IMG/VR virus record: IMGVR_UViG_3300042876_000073
Span: 1 to 37,357 of that record
Origin: a virus
Length of the DNA stretch: 37,357 nucleotides
Direction: 5' to 3' (one strand)
The first letter of the stretch is position 1, and every line of letters starts with the position of its first letter. Shown here one piece after another: positions 30,106-36,160 of this stretch. Under the pieces are notes generated by a model. It saw nothing but the letters and a program-made list of their open reading frames with translations, searched no databases and was not told the origin of the DNA. The position numbers and the translations under genes are program-made.

Positions 30106-30386
30106 TCTTTGTTCCTTGCTCGGATGGCTTCTGCAACTCTGTAACCAAATGGGCTGCGTCCTCTCGTTAAAAAATCCTCCGCTGTCTTTGCGCAGGCTTC
30201 GCGCTCTACTGCAATCAAAGCTGGCAGCATGATGCGCTCAAAGTCTGCTGCGCCATCGTCCATGCCTTTTTCGTACATTGCTGCGGCAAAGGCGATGAGC
30301 TTTGATTTTTGATCGTCGCTCAAAACCATCCATTCTTGGATCAGTCCGGCGTCTTGCGCCATGCGAATAGCGTCTTCTATGTTCAT
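30102..30386 (-). CDS. Small helical phage protein (94 aa)
   Basis: Helical protein. The C-terminal part (ALIAVEREACAKTAEDFL, then YRVAEAIRARNKE) matches a motif common to small hypothetical phage proteins, the EREACA-AIRAR type. The first part is helical without a DNA-binding motif I can see. Coupled to both neighbours by ATGA overlaps. Function unknown. Confidence 0.65.
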   Translation of the reverse strand: MNIEDAIRMAQDAGLIQEWMVLSDDQKSKLIAFAAAMYEKGMDDGAADFERIMLPALIAVEREACAKTAEDFLTRGRSPFGYRVAEAIRARNKE

Positions 30387-30577
30387 TTTTTCACCTTTTC
30401 AAAGCTGATCGGAATGTAGATACAAGCCTCATCGCGGCTGTCTTTTACTGTTACGCAAGGGCTTCCAAGCGATCCCCATGTCTGTTCAGGATGTGCCGCC
30501 CAGCGTTTGCAGTTCTTGCAATACTGGTCTGGTTTCAGTGCGTCACATCGGGCGTAATCAAATGGTAGTGGTGTCAT
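30383..30577 (-). CDS. Small Cys-containing protein, possible zinc knuckle (64 aa)
   Basis: Contains CDALKPDQYCKNCKRW and later PCVTVKDSRDEAC, so it could bind zinc with four of its five Cys. Strong ribosome site (GGAGG 5-6 nt before ATG at 30577). It is the first gene of the minus-strand early operon and diverges from the plus-strand operon. Confidence 0.62.
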   Translation of the reverse strand: MTPLPFDYARCDALKPDQYCKNCKRWAAHPEQTWGSLGSPCVTVKDSRDEACIYIPISFEKVKK

Positions 30578-30599
30578 GGTTCCTCCGTTAGACCCGCAA

Positions 30600-30627
30600 A
30601 GCGTAGCGTGTAAAAAATGTTTGTCAC
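30600..30627 (-). promoter_or_regulatory. Possible minus-strand early promoter
   Basis: GTGACA (5 of 6 to TTGACA) on the minus strand at 30627-30622, followed after 16 nt by TACGCT, a weak -10. It would start a transcript about 25 nt before the ribosome site of the 30383-30577 gene. Confidence 0.35.
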
Positions 30628-30646
30628 CTAGGGAAAATACTTAGAA
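30626..30646 (+). promoter_or_regulatory. CTAGGGAAAATAC element in the divergent early region
   Basis: CTAGGGAAAATACTTAG on the plus strand resembles the CTAGGGTAAA elements elsewhere, with one T missing. It lies between the two divergent early operons, about 65 nt before the plus-strand start at 30707. Confidence 0.35.
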
Positions 30647-30653
30647 AAAAACC

Positions 30654-30681
30654 TTGTTGTGTGGCATTTGTGTGGTATGAT
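30654..30681 (+). promoter_or_regulatory. Plus-strand early promoter
   Basis: TTGTTG at 30654-30659, a 16-nt spacer, then TG-G-TATGAT (30673-30681), a strong extended -10. The transcript would begin about 20 nt before the AAGGAG of the first early gene. It probably drives the whole operon from 30.7 to 35.0 kb. Confidence 0.65.
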
Positions 30682-30706
30682 TCAGCCATCTAACCAAGGA
30701 GCACAC

Positions 30707-30949
30707 ATGAACGGAACACTCGAAACCACCATCGGCTATGACGACGCTTACGTCACGGTCAATTGGGTTGCCACATCAGATTCGGATGACGGCGCTACCT
30801 GGTGGGACATTGATTGGGAAGCTACCTCCGTTTACTACAACGGCGTAATGGTCAATCCGATCCTTGACCAGCCCCAGTGGGACAAGATTGAGGAAGCCAT
30901 CAACGAGCAGCTGCCCAAAACCACCCCGCATTCTTACCGACCCCTCTAA
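30707..30949 (+). CDS. Acidic unknown protein, first early plus-strand gene (80 aa)
   Basis: ATG at 30707 with AAGGAG 7 nt upstream. The product (MNGTLETTIGYDDAYVTVNW, then ATWWDIDWEATSVYYNG) is acidic, rich in Trp and Tyr, with a beta-type first half and helical end. First in the early operon, a position often used for host-takeover or anti-defence proteins. The acidic character would suit a DNA mimic, but that is speculation. Confidence 0.65.
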   Translation: MNGTLETTIGYDDAYVTVNWVATSDSDDGATWWDIDWEATSVYYNGVMVNPILDQPQWDKIEEAINEQLPKTTPHSYRPL

Positions 30950-30963
30950 CCAAAGGAGAAACC

Positions 30964-31536
30964 ATGAAAGCAATCGCTTCAGCCTTCGTCAAAGCCCAGC
31001 GCGGCTTTTCCCCAGCCCTTAAAACCAGCACCAATCCCCATTTCCGCAGCAAGTATGCAGACCTGTCTGCCTGTGTGGAGGCGGTGATTGATGCCCTGAA
31101 CGATAACGGCATCGGACTTATCCAGCGCACCAGCGAGGACGCTACTGGTGTGACCGTGGAAACCGTGTTCATCCATGAATCCGGCGAAATGCTGGAATGT
31201 GGCAAGCTGCACGTACCTGCTGCCAAGCAAGACCCGCAGGGATACGGTTCTGCCCTCACATACGCCCGCAGGTACGCTCTTATGGCCGCTTGTGGCATTG
31301 CCCCCGAGGACGATGACGGAAACGCCGCCAGCCGCCCACAAAGGGCCCCTACGATCACTGACGAACAGATCGCCAATCTGGAAGCCCTGATCGACGAAAC
31401 CAAATCCAACAAAGCCGACCTGCTGAAATGGGTTAGCCAAAACACCAATACGGATGTGAAAACGCTGGCGCAAGTGCCCAATGTGGCGTATTCGCACCTG
31501 GTTAAGCTGCTGGAAAAGAAAAGGGCACAAGCATGA
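30964..31536 (+). CDS. erf: ERF-family single-strand annealing protein (190 aa)
   Basis: Recombinase that anneals complementary single strands. The N-terminal ERF domain has ASAFVKAQRGFSPALKTSTN, then SKYADLSACVEAVIDALNDN, then DPQGYGSALTYARRYALM, the family's most conserved stretch (about residues 96-113). The C-terminal part (KADLLKWVSQNTNTDVKTLA) is helical. Ribosome site AAAGGAG. It works with the Gp157 protein and SSB encoded downstream, for phage DNA recombination and repair. Confidence 0.87.
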   Translation: MKAIASAFVKAQRGFSPALKTSTNPHFRSKYADLSACVEAVIDALNDNGIGLIQRTSEDATGVTVETVFIHESGEMLECGKLHVPAAKQDPQGYGSALTYARRYALMAACGIAPEDDDGNAASRPQRAPTITDEQIANLEALIDETKSNKADLLKWVSQNTNTDVKTLAQVPNVAYSHLVKLLEKKRAQA

Positions 31537-32042
31537 GCCTTCCCGCCCTTTACCAATTGCGTTCGGAATACGTTGAACTGCTTAACAAGCTGGCCGATGC
31601 CGATCTGGACGCACAAACCGTCGCAGATACCCTTGAAGGCTCCGGCCTTCAGGAATCAATTGCCGAAAAAGCGCAAAACATCGTCGCTGTGCTGACCCAG
31701 ATGGACTCCAACTGCGAGGCTATTGATGCGGAAATCAAGCGCCTGAAAGAGCTTAAAGACCGCCGCAAGGCTAACGCTGAAAAGCTAGAGGAATACCTGA
31801 TCTTCAATATGGAGGCAGCTGAGATTCAATCTATCGAGGCTCCGCTGTTCACAATCAAGATTCGCAACAATCCTGAGTCTGTAGAAGTATTCCAAGAGGA
31901 GCTGATCCCGGAGGAATATCTCGAATGGCCAAAGATTCCTGCGAAGAAACCCAATAAGACGGCCATTAAGACCGCTATCAAGACTGGCGTTGACATTCCA
32001 GGTGTCAAGCTGGTGCGTTCTAAATCCATTCAAGTGAGGTAA
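31533..32042 (+). CDS. Gp157-family protein (169 aa)
   Basis: Coiled-coil protein of the siphovirus Gp157 type, commonly found beside ERF. Starts SLPALYQLRSEYVELLNKLA, then a long helix (IDAEIKRLKELKDRRKANAE) and a beta-type end with the conserved IPAKKPNKTAIKTAIKTG. The family has been linked to phage resistance and recombination regions, but its activity is unclear. It overlaps the ERF gene by ATGA. Confidence 0.82.
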   Translation: MSLPALYQLRSEYVELLNKLADADLDAQTVADTLEGSGLQESIAEKAQNIVAVLTQMDSNCEAIDAEIKRLKELKDRRKANAEKLEEYLIFNMEAAEIQSIEAPLFTIKIRNNPESVEVFQEELIPEEYLEWPKIPAKKPNKTAIKTAIKTGVDIPGVKLVRSKSIQVR

Positions 32043-32044
32043 AC

Positions 32045-32263
32045 ATGAGCAACAAAACAGGCGGCCCCGCTTTTCCGTGGTGCGGCGATTTAAATGATTG
32101 CCCGACCATCAATCTCGGCATGACCTTGCGCGACTACTTTGCGGCCAAGGCGATGCAGGGGATCATCGCGTCACTTCAAGAGGGCGAGGACTTTGATGAT
32201 CGTGGTTGCGAGTGGGCCTACAAAGTGGCCGACGCCATGCTCCGTGCAAGGGAGGTCAAATGA
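32045..32263 (+). CDS. Small conserved phage protein (72 aa)
   Basis: Contains GGPAFPWCGDL and GMTLRDYFAAKAMQGIIASL, a combination widespread in small phage proteins of unknown function. The end is helical (EWAYKVADAMLRAREVK). It starts 2 nt after the Gp157 stop and overlaps the next start. Confidence 0.72.
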   Translation: MSNKTGGPAFPWCGDLNDCPTINLGMTLRDYFAAKAMQGIIASLQEGEDFDDRGCEWAYKVADAMLRAREVK

Positions 32264-32451
32264 GCCAACTGGAAAAACTCAAGAAACTGCTTCAGCGCAA
32301 ACAAGGCGCTACCAGCATGGAAATCATCTCAATCGTGGGGACTGTATGCCCACATAAACGAATGGCCGATCTCAAGGAGCAAGGCTACACAATACTCAAA
32401 AAGCCCGTGCTGGGCAAAAACTATCACCGTTACTTCATCACGAAAGGTTAA
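32260..32451 (+). CDS. Helix-turn-helix protein (63 aa)
   Basis: A short winged-helix-type protein. The second helix pair (GATSMEIISIVGTVCPHKRM, then ADLKEQGYTI) and the strand ending follow the small phage wHTH proteins encoded near SSB. The ATG at 32260 has GGAGG 5 nt upstream and overlaps the previous stop. Likely a regulator or accessory DNA-binding factor. Confidence 0.65.
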   Translation: MSQLEKLKKLLQRKQGATSMEIISIVGTVCPHKRMADLKEQGYTILKKPVLGKNYHRYFITKG

Positions 32452-32454
32452 TCA

Positions 32455-32844
32455 ATGAACATCATCACAATCGCTGGGCAGCTGGGAAAAGACGCTGAGG
32501 TGCGCTATTTGCCAAAAGGCGATGTTGTCGCTCAATTCAGCGTGGCAGACAGCCAAGGCAAAGACAAACCGACTATCTGGTGGAACTGCGGTATTTTTGG
32601 CAAGCGTGCCGAAAGCCTAGCGCCTTACCTGGTCAAAGGCCAAGCCGTAACCGTTACCGGGCAAGTTACAGAGCGCGAATGGCAAGACAAAGAAGGCAAC
32701 AAACGCAAGAGCATGGATGTGCGTGTTATTGACGTGGCTTTGCAGGGTGGCCGCAAGGAAGGCTCGACATTGGCAAACAACCCAGCTAAGGCACAGCCAA
32801 AGTCAACCGGCTTTGATGACATGGACTCAGACATCCCGTTTTGA
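32455..32844 (+). CDS. ssb: Single-stranded DNA-binding protein (129 aa)
   Basis: OB-fold SSB. N-terminal MNIITIAGQLGKDAEVRYLP, core WWNCGIFGKRAESLAPYLVK and GQAVTVTGQVTEREWQDKEG, linker about 105-118 and the acidic C-terminal tip DSDIPF that recruits partner enzymes. Shorter than the cellular SSB, as usual for phage. It covers single strands made during replication and works with the ERF annealing protein. Confidence 0.9.
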   Translation: MNIITIAGQLGKDAEVRYLPKGDVVAQFSVADSQGKDKPTIWWNCGIFGKRAESLAPYLVKGQAVTVTGQVTEREWQDKEGNKRKSMDVRVIDVALQGGRKEGSTLANNPAKAQPKSTGFDDMDSDIPF

Positions 32845-32853
32845 GGCTTTCAC

Positions 32854-33024
32854 ATGAAAGAAAAAACCCTAAACACCTACCTCACCATCAGGATTGACCC
32901 GCGAACCCTTGCAGACCTCAAGAAAGAATCTGCAAAGCAGGAACTCACTCAGTCAAAGCTGGCCCTGCACTACATCCGTGAAGGACTAAGGGTAAGTCCT
33001 AATAAACAAATCTCTGGTGTGTGA
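32854..33024 (+). CDS. Ribbon-helix-helix (Arc/CopG-like) DNA-binding protein (56 aa)
   Basis: Short gene read from the DNA. LNTYLTIRIDPRTLADLKKE gives the beta-strand and first helix, and ELTQSKLALHYIREGLRV the second helix, as in dimeric ribbon-helix-helix repressors. A promoter-like CTAAGGGTAAGTCCTA lies in its last codons, ahead of the next gene, so it may control its own operon. Confidence 0.72.
   Translation: MKEKTLNTYLTIRIDPRTLADLKKESAKQELTQSKLALHYIREGLRVSPNKQISGV
32985..33003 (+). promoter_or_regulatory. Degenerate CTAGGGTAAA-type element
   Basis: CTAAGGGTAAGTCCTAAT on the plus strand, inside the end of the ribbon-helix-helix gene and about 55 nt before the start at 33057. It resembles the minus-strand elements at 25.3 and 28.5 kb. 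This is the weakest of the six sites. Confidence 0.3.
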
Positions 33025-33056
33025 TACATTGGAGTCGTTCTAACAAAGGAGTAACC

Positions 33057-33233
33057 ATGAAACCATCTCACATTCAAACCCCGCGCACAATGGCCGACTG
33101 CACCTTTTCACAGGGTTACGCGGAGGTTCGGCCTATGGGTGTAGCTCGTTGGGAAGTGTTTGCAGATTACGCCCTGGCTTTTGTGCTGGGTGTGGTTTTT
33201 GCGGCACTCTTGTTCTTTGGGTTGTCGGCATGA
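33057..33233 (+). CDS. Tail-anchored membrane protein (58 aa)
   Basis: ATG at 33057 with AAAGGAG 7 nt upstream. A polar N-terminal half (KPSHIQTPRTMADCTFSQGY) and a C-terminal transmembrane helix (ALAFVLGVVFAALLFFGL) at the very end. Overlaps the next gene by ATGA. Function unknown. Confidence 0.65.
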   Translation: MKPSHIQTPRTMADCTFSQGYAEVRPMGVARWEVFADYALAFVLGVVFAALLFFGLSA

Positions 33234-33337
33234 CCTGGCCCTTCCCGAAACCCACAGGCCCCGTGCCGTGGACACCAGCACAAGAAAAAGCATATCAGCA
33301 GCAACAACGTAAACAATGGGAGGAAGCACCGTGGTAA
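33230..33337 (+). CDS. 35-residue Pro/Gln-rich micro-gene
   Basis: MTWPFPKPTGPVPWTPAQEK followed by a Gln-rich end and EEAPW. I recognise this as a type of very short protein present in other phages. ATGA coupling to the previous gene, and overlap of its TAA with the GTG of the next, support its translation. Confidence 0.62.
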   Translation: MTWPFPKPTGPVPWTPAQEKAYQQQQRKQWEEAPW

Positions 33338-33801
33338 ATCAGATTGAAGCAATGAAGCAGGCGCTGGAGGCGTTGGAAAAATATCCAGAAGACCCCAGCC
33401 CTTTCACATATAGGAATGTTAGGTATCAATCACAAAAAGCCATCACAGCACTCCGCACCGCCATCGCGGAGGCTGAAAGCCGAGCAAATGAGCAAGCAGC
33501 CGTGCCGGAGGCGCATAAGAAGCAGAAGCCATATGCATGGGAGTTCGCTGGGGCGCTGTTTCACAACAAAGACGAGGTTTTTGAATGGGCCAAAGACACG
33601 GAAATAAGTTCAACGCCTCCGCTTGCCCTCTACACGCACCCAGCACCCGCAGCACAGCGGCAATGGGTTGGGCTGACAGATGAGGAAATAAAAAACGGTT
33701 GCGACTTGCATGGTTTCAGCGGCAGCGCCGTAAGCGCGTTTGCCAGCGGGGCCGAGTTTGCCTTGATAAGGCTGCGCGAGAAGAACGGAGGTGCAGCATG
33801 A
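33331..33801 (+). CDS. Unknown early protein with YTHPAP linker (156 aa)
   Basis: GTG start at 33331 chosen for GGAGG 7 nt before it. The N-terminal helix (NQIEAMKQALEALEKYPEDP) and a second segment ending ALYTHPAPAAQRQWVGLTDE follow a mosaic arrangement common to phage early proteins, in which the YTHPAP linker joins variable parts to a C-terminal helix (SAVSAFASGAEFALIRLREK). Function unknown. Its last 30 bp are repeated at the end of the gene at 34061-34285. Confidence 0.65.
   Translation: MVNQIEAMKQALEALEKYPEDPSPFTYRNVRYQSQKAITALRTAIAEAESRANEQAAVPEAHKKQKPYAWEFAGALFHNKDEVFEWAKDTEISSTPPLALYTHPAPAAQRQWVGLTDEEIKNGCDLHGFSGSAVSAFASGAEFALIRLREKNGGAA
33771..33800 (+). repeat. Gene-end direct repeat, copy 1
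   Basis: GCTGCGCGAGAAGAACGGA followed by GGTGCAGCATG. The same 19 bases plus GGCAGCATG occur at 34252-34280. Each copy encodes the C-terminal LREKNG of one gene and carries the start codon of the next, so it is a gene-junction module that has been duplicated. Confidence 0.85.
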
Positions 33802-34064
33802 ATCAACCTTGGTACATCCGATTGGGCTGGTGGCTTTGCGAAAAGTTTGGACACCCACTGCCACGCAAAGGCTGGATTTATGACGGTCAATACCACCGCG
33901 ACTGCCGACTGTGCGGACGTATCGTGAATGAGTCGTTACATGAGAAGAGCGAAACACAGCGACAGCACATAACAGACGGATCGCCTTGCTGGTGTGAACC
34001 AGAAACCAGTTACACAGACCCTGAAACTGGTGCGTCTGTGATTGTTCACAAGGAGCCGCAATGA
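33798..34064 (+). CDS. Cys-rich small protein (88 aa)
   Basis: Starts MNQPWYIRLGWWLCEKFGHP, followed by CRLCGRIV and DGSPCWCEPE, giving five Cys that could bind zinc. The ATG has GGAGG 7 nt upstream within the repeat module. ATGA overlap with both neighbours. Function unknown. Confidence 0.62.
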   Translation: MNQPWYIRLGWWLCEKFGHPLPRKGWIYDGQYHRDCRLCGRIVNESLHEKSETQRQHITDGSPCWCEPETSYTDPETGASVIVHKEPQ

Positions 34065-34285
34065 CAACACCAGAGCAACTGATGACGCAGGAAGAGCTTG
34101 CGTTCCGCTGGAAGATCAGCGAGGCGACACTGGAGCGCGACAGGTCACTTAAGCAGGGCTGTCGATACCTCAAGCTAGGCGGTCTGATCCGTTACCGCAT
34201 TCAGGATGTGTTGGATTATGAAGAGGCCTGCACGCATGAGCCGAAAGCCAAGCTGCGCGAGAAGAACGGATGGCAGCATGGATAA
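34061..34285 (+). CDS. MerR/excisionase-like helix-turn-helix protein (74 aa)
   Basis: Helix-turn-helix of the HTH_17 (excisionase or AlpA-like) type: LMTQEELAFRWKISEATLER, then the wing LKLGGLIRYRIQDVLDYEEA. Probably a small DNA-binding regulator. There is no integrase, so an excision role is unlikely. The C-terminus LREKNGW comes from the duplicated repeat. Confidence 0.75.
   Translation: MTTPEQLMTQEELAFRWKISEATLERDRSLKQGCRYLKLGGLIRYRIQDVLDYEEACTHEPKAKLREKNGWQHG
34252..34280 (+). repeat. Gene-end direct repeat, copy 2
   Basis: GCTGCGCGAGAAGAACGGA followed by TGGCAGCATG, matching copy 1 at 33771-33800 with one base fewer. It carries the start codon of the 35-residue membrane gene at 34278. 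Confidence 0.85.
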
Positions 34286-34385
34286 GCAAAACACGATTGA
34301 TTTTTGGCTTGGCTTTGCTTGGACGCTATACCTTGTCAATGTGGGCGGCTGGATTGGATACTTTATTTGGAGGGCTTTGGCATGA
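34278..34385 (+). CDS. 35-residue membrane micro-gene
   Basis: MDKQNTIDFWLGFAWTLYLV then VGGWIGYFIWRALA is a single hydrophobic span of about 25 residues. Its start overlaps the stop of the helix-turn-helix gene by 8 bp, and its stop overlaps the next start as ATGA. Function unknown. Confidence 0.6.
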   Translation: MDKQNTIDFWLGFAWTLYLVNVGGWIGYFIWRALA

Positions 34386-34798
34386 TCCAACCATGGCGCG
34401 ACCGCCTAGACTGGACAGCCGAGCGCAGCCCAGACGGGGCGGCTATCCGCAAGGCCATGCAAGCCGAGATCAACGACTTGCGCAAAGAACTTCGCGGTGT
34501 AGATCGCAAGATTGCGTCAGCAAACAACCGGGCTTATCGACTCGTAGCCGAAGCCCGTCAACGTGCAGACGAATGGCGCTCTGCCGCCAATCGCTATCAA
34601 AAAGAACTTACCCAAAGGATTAACAATGAAAGAAAGAATACTCAGCCTGATCCAGCAAACCTCGTATCTGACTGCGGGGGAGATTGCCGAACACCTGAGC
34701 GAGGACGTGCAAACGGTGGAGCGGCAACTGTCACATTTGCTAGTTTCTGGCAAAGTAAAACAGTTCAATCGCCAGTATCGGATCAATTACGAAGGTAA
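34382..34798 (+). CDS. Coiled-coil protein with overlapping 3' extension (138 aa)
   Basis: N-terminal MIQPWRDRLDWTAERSPDGA, then a long coiled coil (EINDLRKELRGVDRKIASAN) to about residue 80. The last 57 codons run out of frame across the next gene and read like non-coding translation. A TAA lies in another frame just before that gene's ATG (GATTAACAATG), so the original stop may have been lost by a one-base shift. The likely functional part is about residues 1-81. Confidence 0.55.
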   Translation: MIQPWRDRLDWTAERSPDGAAIRKAMQAEINDLRKELRGVDRKIASANNRAYRLVAEARQRADEWRSAANRYQKELTQRINNERKNTQPDPANLVSDCGGDCRTPERGRANGGAATVTFASFWQSKTVQSPVSDQLRR

Positions 34799-34982
34799 AG
34801 CCGCTATCCCGCGCAGGATGCCCATGCAAGGGGTCTACAACGGGAATGAGCTGAAACCGTACATTGGTCGGCCAGGTGCTATGGATGCGTTTTCACTGCC
34901 GTCTCTGGCCGCAGGAAAGCGAATCCCTCGATCCGCCCCTGTGGGTATGCTGGCAAAAAAACACCCCGCCGAAGCGAGGTGA
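34626..34982 (+). CDS. Winged helix protein, last early gene (118 aa)
   Basis: N-terminal winged helix (MKERILSLIQQTSYLTAGEI, then HLSEDVQTVERQLSHLLVSG, then the wing KVKQFNRQYRINY). The start has AAAGGA 7 nt before ATG. A C-terminal Pro/Gly-rich part (about 65-118) is less clear. Probably a DNA-binding regulator ending the early operon. Its last ten codons also form, on the other strand, the terminator of the lysis operon. Confidence 0.72.
   Translation: MKERILSLIQQTSYLTAGEIAEHLSEDVQTVERQLSHLLVSGKVKQFNRQYRINYEGKAAIPRRMPMQGVYNGNELKPYIGRPGAMDAFSLPSLAAGKRIPRSAPVGMLAKKHPAEAR
34955..34980 (-). terminator. Rho-independent terminator of the lysis operon
   Basis: On the minus strand ACCTCGC-TTCG-GCGGGGT forms a 7-bp stem (one G-U) with a UUCG tetraloop, followed by G and seven T. 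It comes 12 nt after the end of the endolysin gene at 34993. On the plus strand the same bases are the last codons of the winged-helix gene. Confidence 0.8.
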
Positions 34983-34992
34983 ACTTCCATTT

Positions 34993-35493
34993 TCAAAGGA
35001 GGCGGGTGGATTTTACATCCTCAACCCGTCTTGTCCAGCCCCTACCAAATGTCGGAAAAGTGGGCAGGCTTTGAAGGAATTTGAGCCGCTTATCGCAGTA
35101 ATCTGACTGAAGGTCGCCGGGGTAACTGTTCACAGCTTGGAGGGTTTTTGGCCCTATTGCACCGTCAGCAGCCACCCCGACACATTCTTGCAGCCACCTA
35201 GCAGCCCTGCCGGGGCCAGAGTTGACCGCAGCGTCGAAGACAGCGTAATCAACACCGGAGGGAAGTTCGTCGGCTTTGACGCGATCCCAGAAGCGGGCTT
35301 TGTATAGCGGGGCCACCATTTCGGGCGTAAGGGAGCGCATTTCGGCCTCATCTGATGAATTGCCCGTCCATTCTTCCCACGTGGTCTTTGTCACGCCAAG
35401 GTTGGTCATGCCGCCAGGGTCTTTGGGGTGGTTGACAAAACCCCCTTCGTGCTTAAGCACCAGAGCTAGGCATTTATCAAAGTTGGCTTTCAT
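34993..35493 (-). CDS. Endolysin, GH108 family (166 aa)
   Basis: Muramidase-type lysin. Residues 14-19 (KHEGGF) carry the catalytic Glu16 of the GH108 signature, followed by NHPKDPGGMTNLGVTKTTW and LYKARFWDRV. The C-terminal half (VDYAVFDAAVNSGPGRAARW, then GVAADGAIGPKTLQAV) is the peptidoglycan-binding part usual in this family. No signal peptide, so it needs the holin. It overlaps the holin gene by ATGA and is followed by a terminator. Confidence 0.88.
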   Translation of the reverse strand: MKANFDKCLALVLKHEGGFVNHPKDPGGMTNLGVTKTTWEEWTGNSSDEAEMRSLTPEMVAPLYKARFWDRVKADELPSGVDYAVFDAAVNSGPGRAARWLQECVGVAADGAIGPKTLQAVNSYPGDLQSDYCDKRLKFLQSLPTFPTFGRGWTRRVEDVKSTRLL

Positions 35494-35960
35494 TTTTTCA
35501 GCATTGCCTCGGTTTTGTCTTTGCTGGACTTACTCGAACCAAAGAAAAACTGCATGATCGTGGCAATCACCGTTCCGAGAAGGAAGCCCAAAATCGTATC
35601 GGCAAATCGGATATTGGCCTCTGGAATCGAGCCAAAGGTGATAAACCCAATGTAAACCGCCGCGCAAAATGACCAGAAAGATGCGTAGTAGTAAATGAAC
35701 CGCTTGCTAAACACATCGTCTTGAGCAAGGGCAGACATTTGCATTTTCCGTGCGCTGTCACGATCTGCTGCCTCTAGTTTTTCTATCTCTAGCTCATGCT
35801 CACGCAGTTTCTGCACGTCCTCGGGGGCCATGTCTGGTTTGAGTTCCATGCCCGTTTTTTCTTGGACGTAATCAACCCCTTTGTCCAAAACCGCCTGAGC
35901 AAGTTTTGGCAGGTTATTTTGCACCAGGCTTGTCAGAATTCCCGCTATCAGTGGAGCCAT
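35490..35960 (-). CDS. Holin of the 3TM superfamily (156 aa)
   Basis: The N-terminal amphipathic part (MAPLIAGILTSLVQNNLPKL) and a charged helix (LREHELEIEKLEAADRDSAR) precede two or three membrane segments at about residues 85-105, 110-128 and 120-140, then a Lys/Ser-rich end (GSSKSSKDKTEAMLKK). This matches the phage holin 3TM family. It releases the endolysin by permeabilising the inner membrane at lysis time. Confidence 0.8.
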   Translation of the reverse strand: MAPLIAGILTSLVQNNLPKLAQAVLDKGVDYVQEKTGMELKPDMAPEDVQKLREHELEIEKLEAADRDSARKMQMSALAQDDVFSKRFIYYYASFWSFCAAVYIGFITFGSIPEANIRFADTILGFLLGTVIATIMQFFFGSSKSSKDKTEAMLKK

Positions 35961-36150
35961 TTTCTACCTTTACGTTAACAGTGATATTCCCAACGGCAGT
36001 CAATATCAATTGACCCATCCATTTTATAAACTCCACCTTAGCAGTGGCCCCGCCTATTCCGTCAGCGTCTTGGGCTTCTTCTGGCAGGTCAATGGGCGCA
36101 GCACAAGCCGCAACAACCACAGACACGGCCAGAATGTGCCAAAGCTTCAT
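35914..36150 (-). CDS. Small lipoprotein, possible outer-membrane spanin (78 aa)
   Basis: Signal peptide with a lipobox (LWHILAVSVVVAACAAP; VAAC) for lipid attachment at Cys16. The mature part is short, acidic and Ser/Gly-rich at the end. It overlaps the holin gene by 47 bp, the sort of overlap seen in lysis cassettes, so a spanin-type role is plausible. No clear inner-membrane partner is present, which keeps this uncertain. Confidence 0.62.
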   Translation of the reverse strand: MKLWHILAVSVVVAACAAPIDLPEEAQDADGIGGATAKVEFIKWMGQLILTAVGNITVNVKVENGSTDSGNSDKPGAK

Positions 36151-36160
36151 ATATAAACCA

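Noticed and set aside
29930-30148. 121-residue protein ending at 29783
   Set aside because: The upstream part of this frame is a shadow of the 59-residue gene in another frame. The ribosome site and membrane helix place the real start at 29929.
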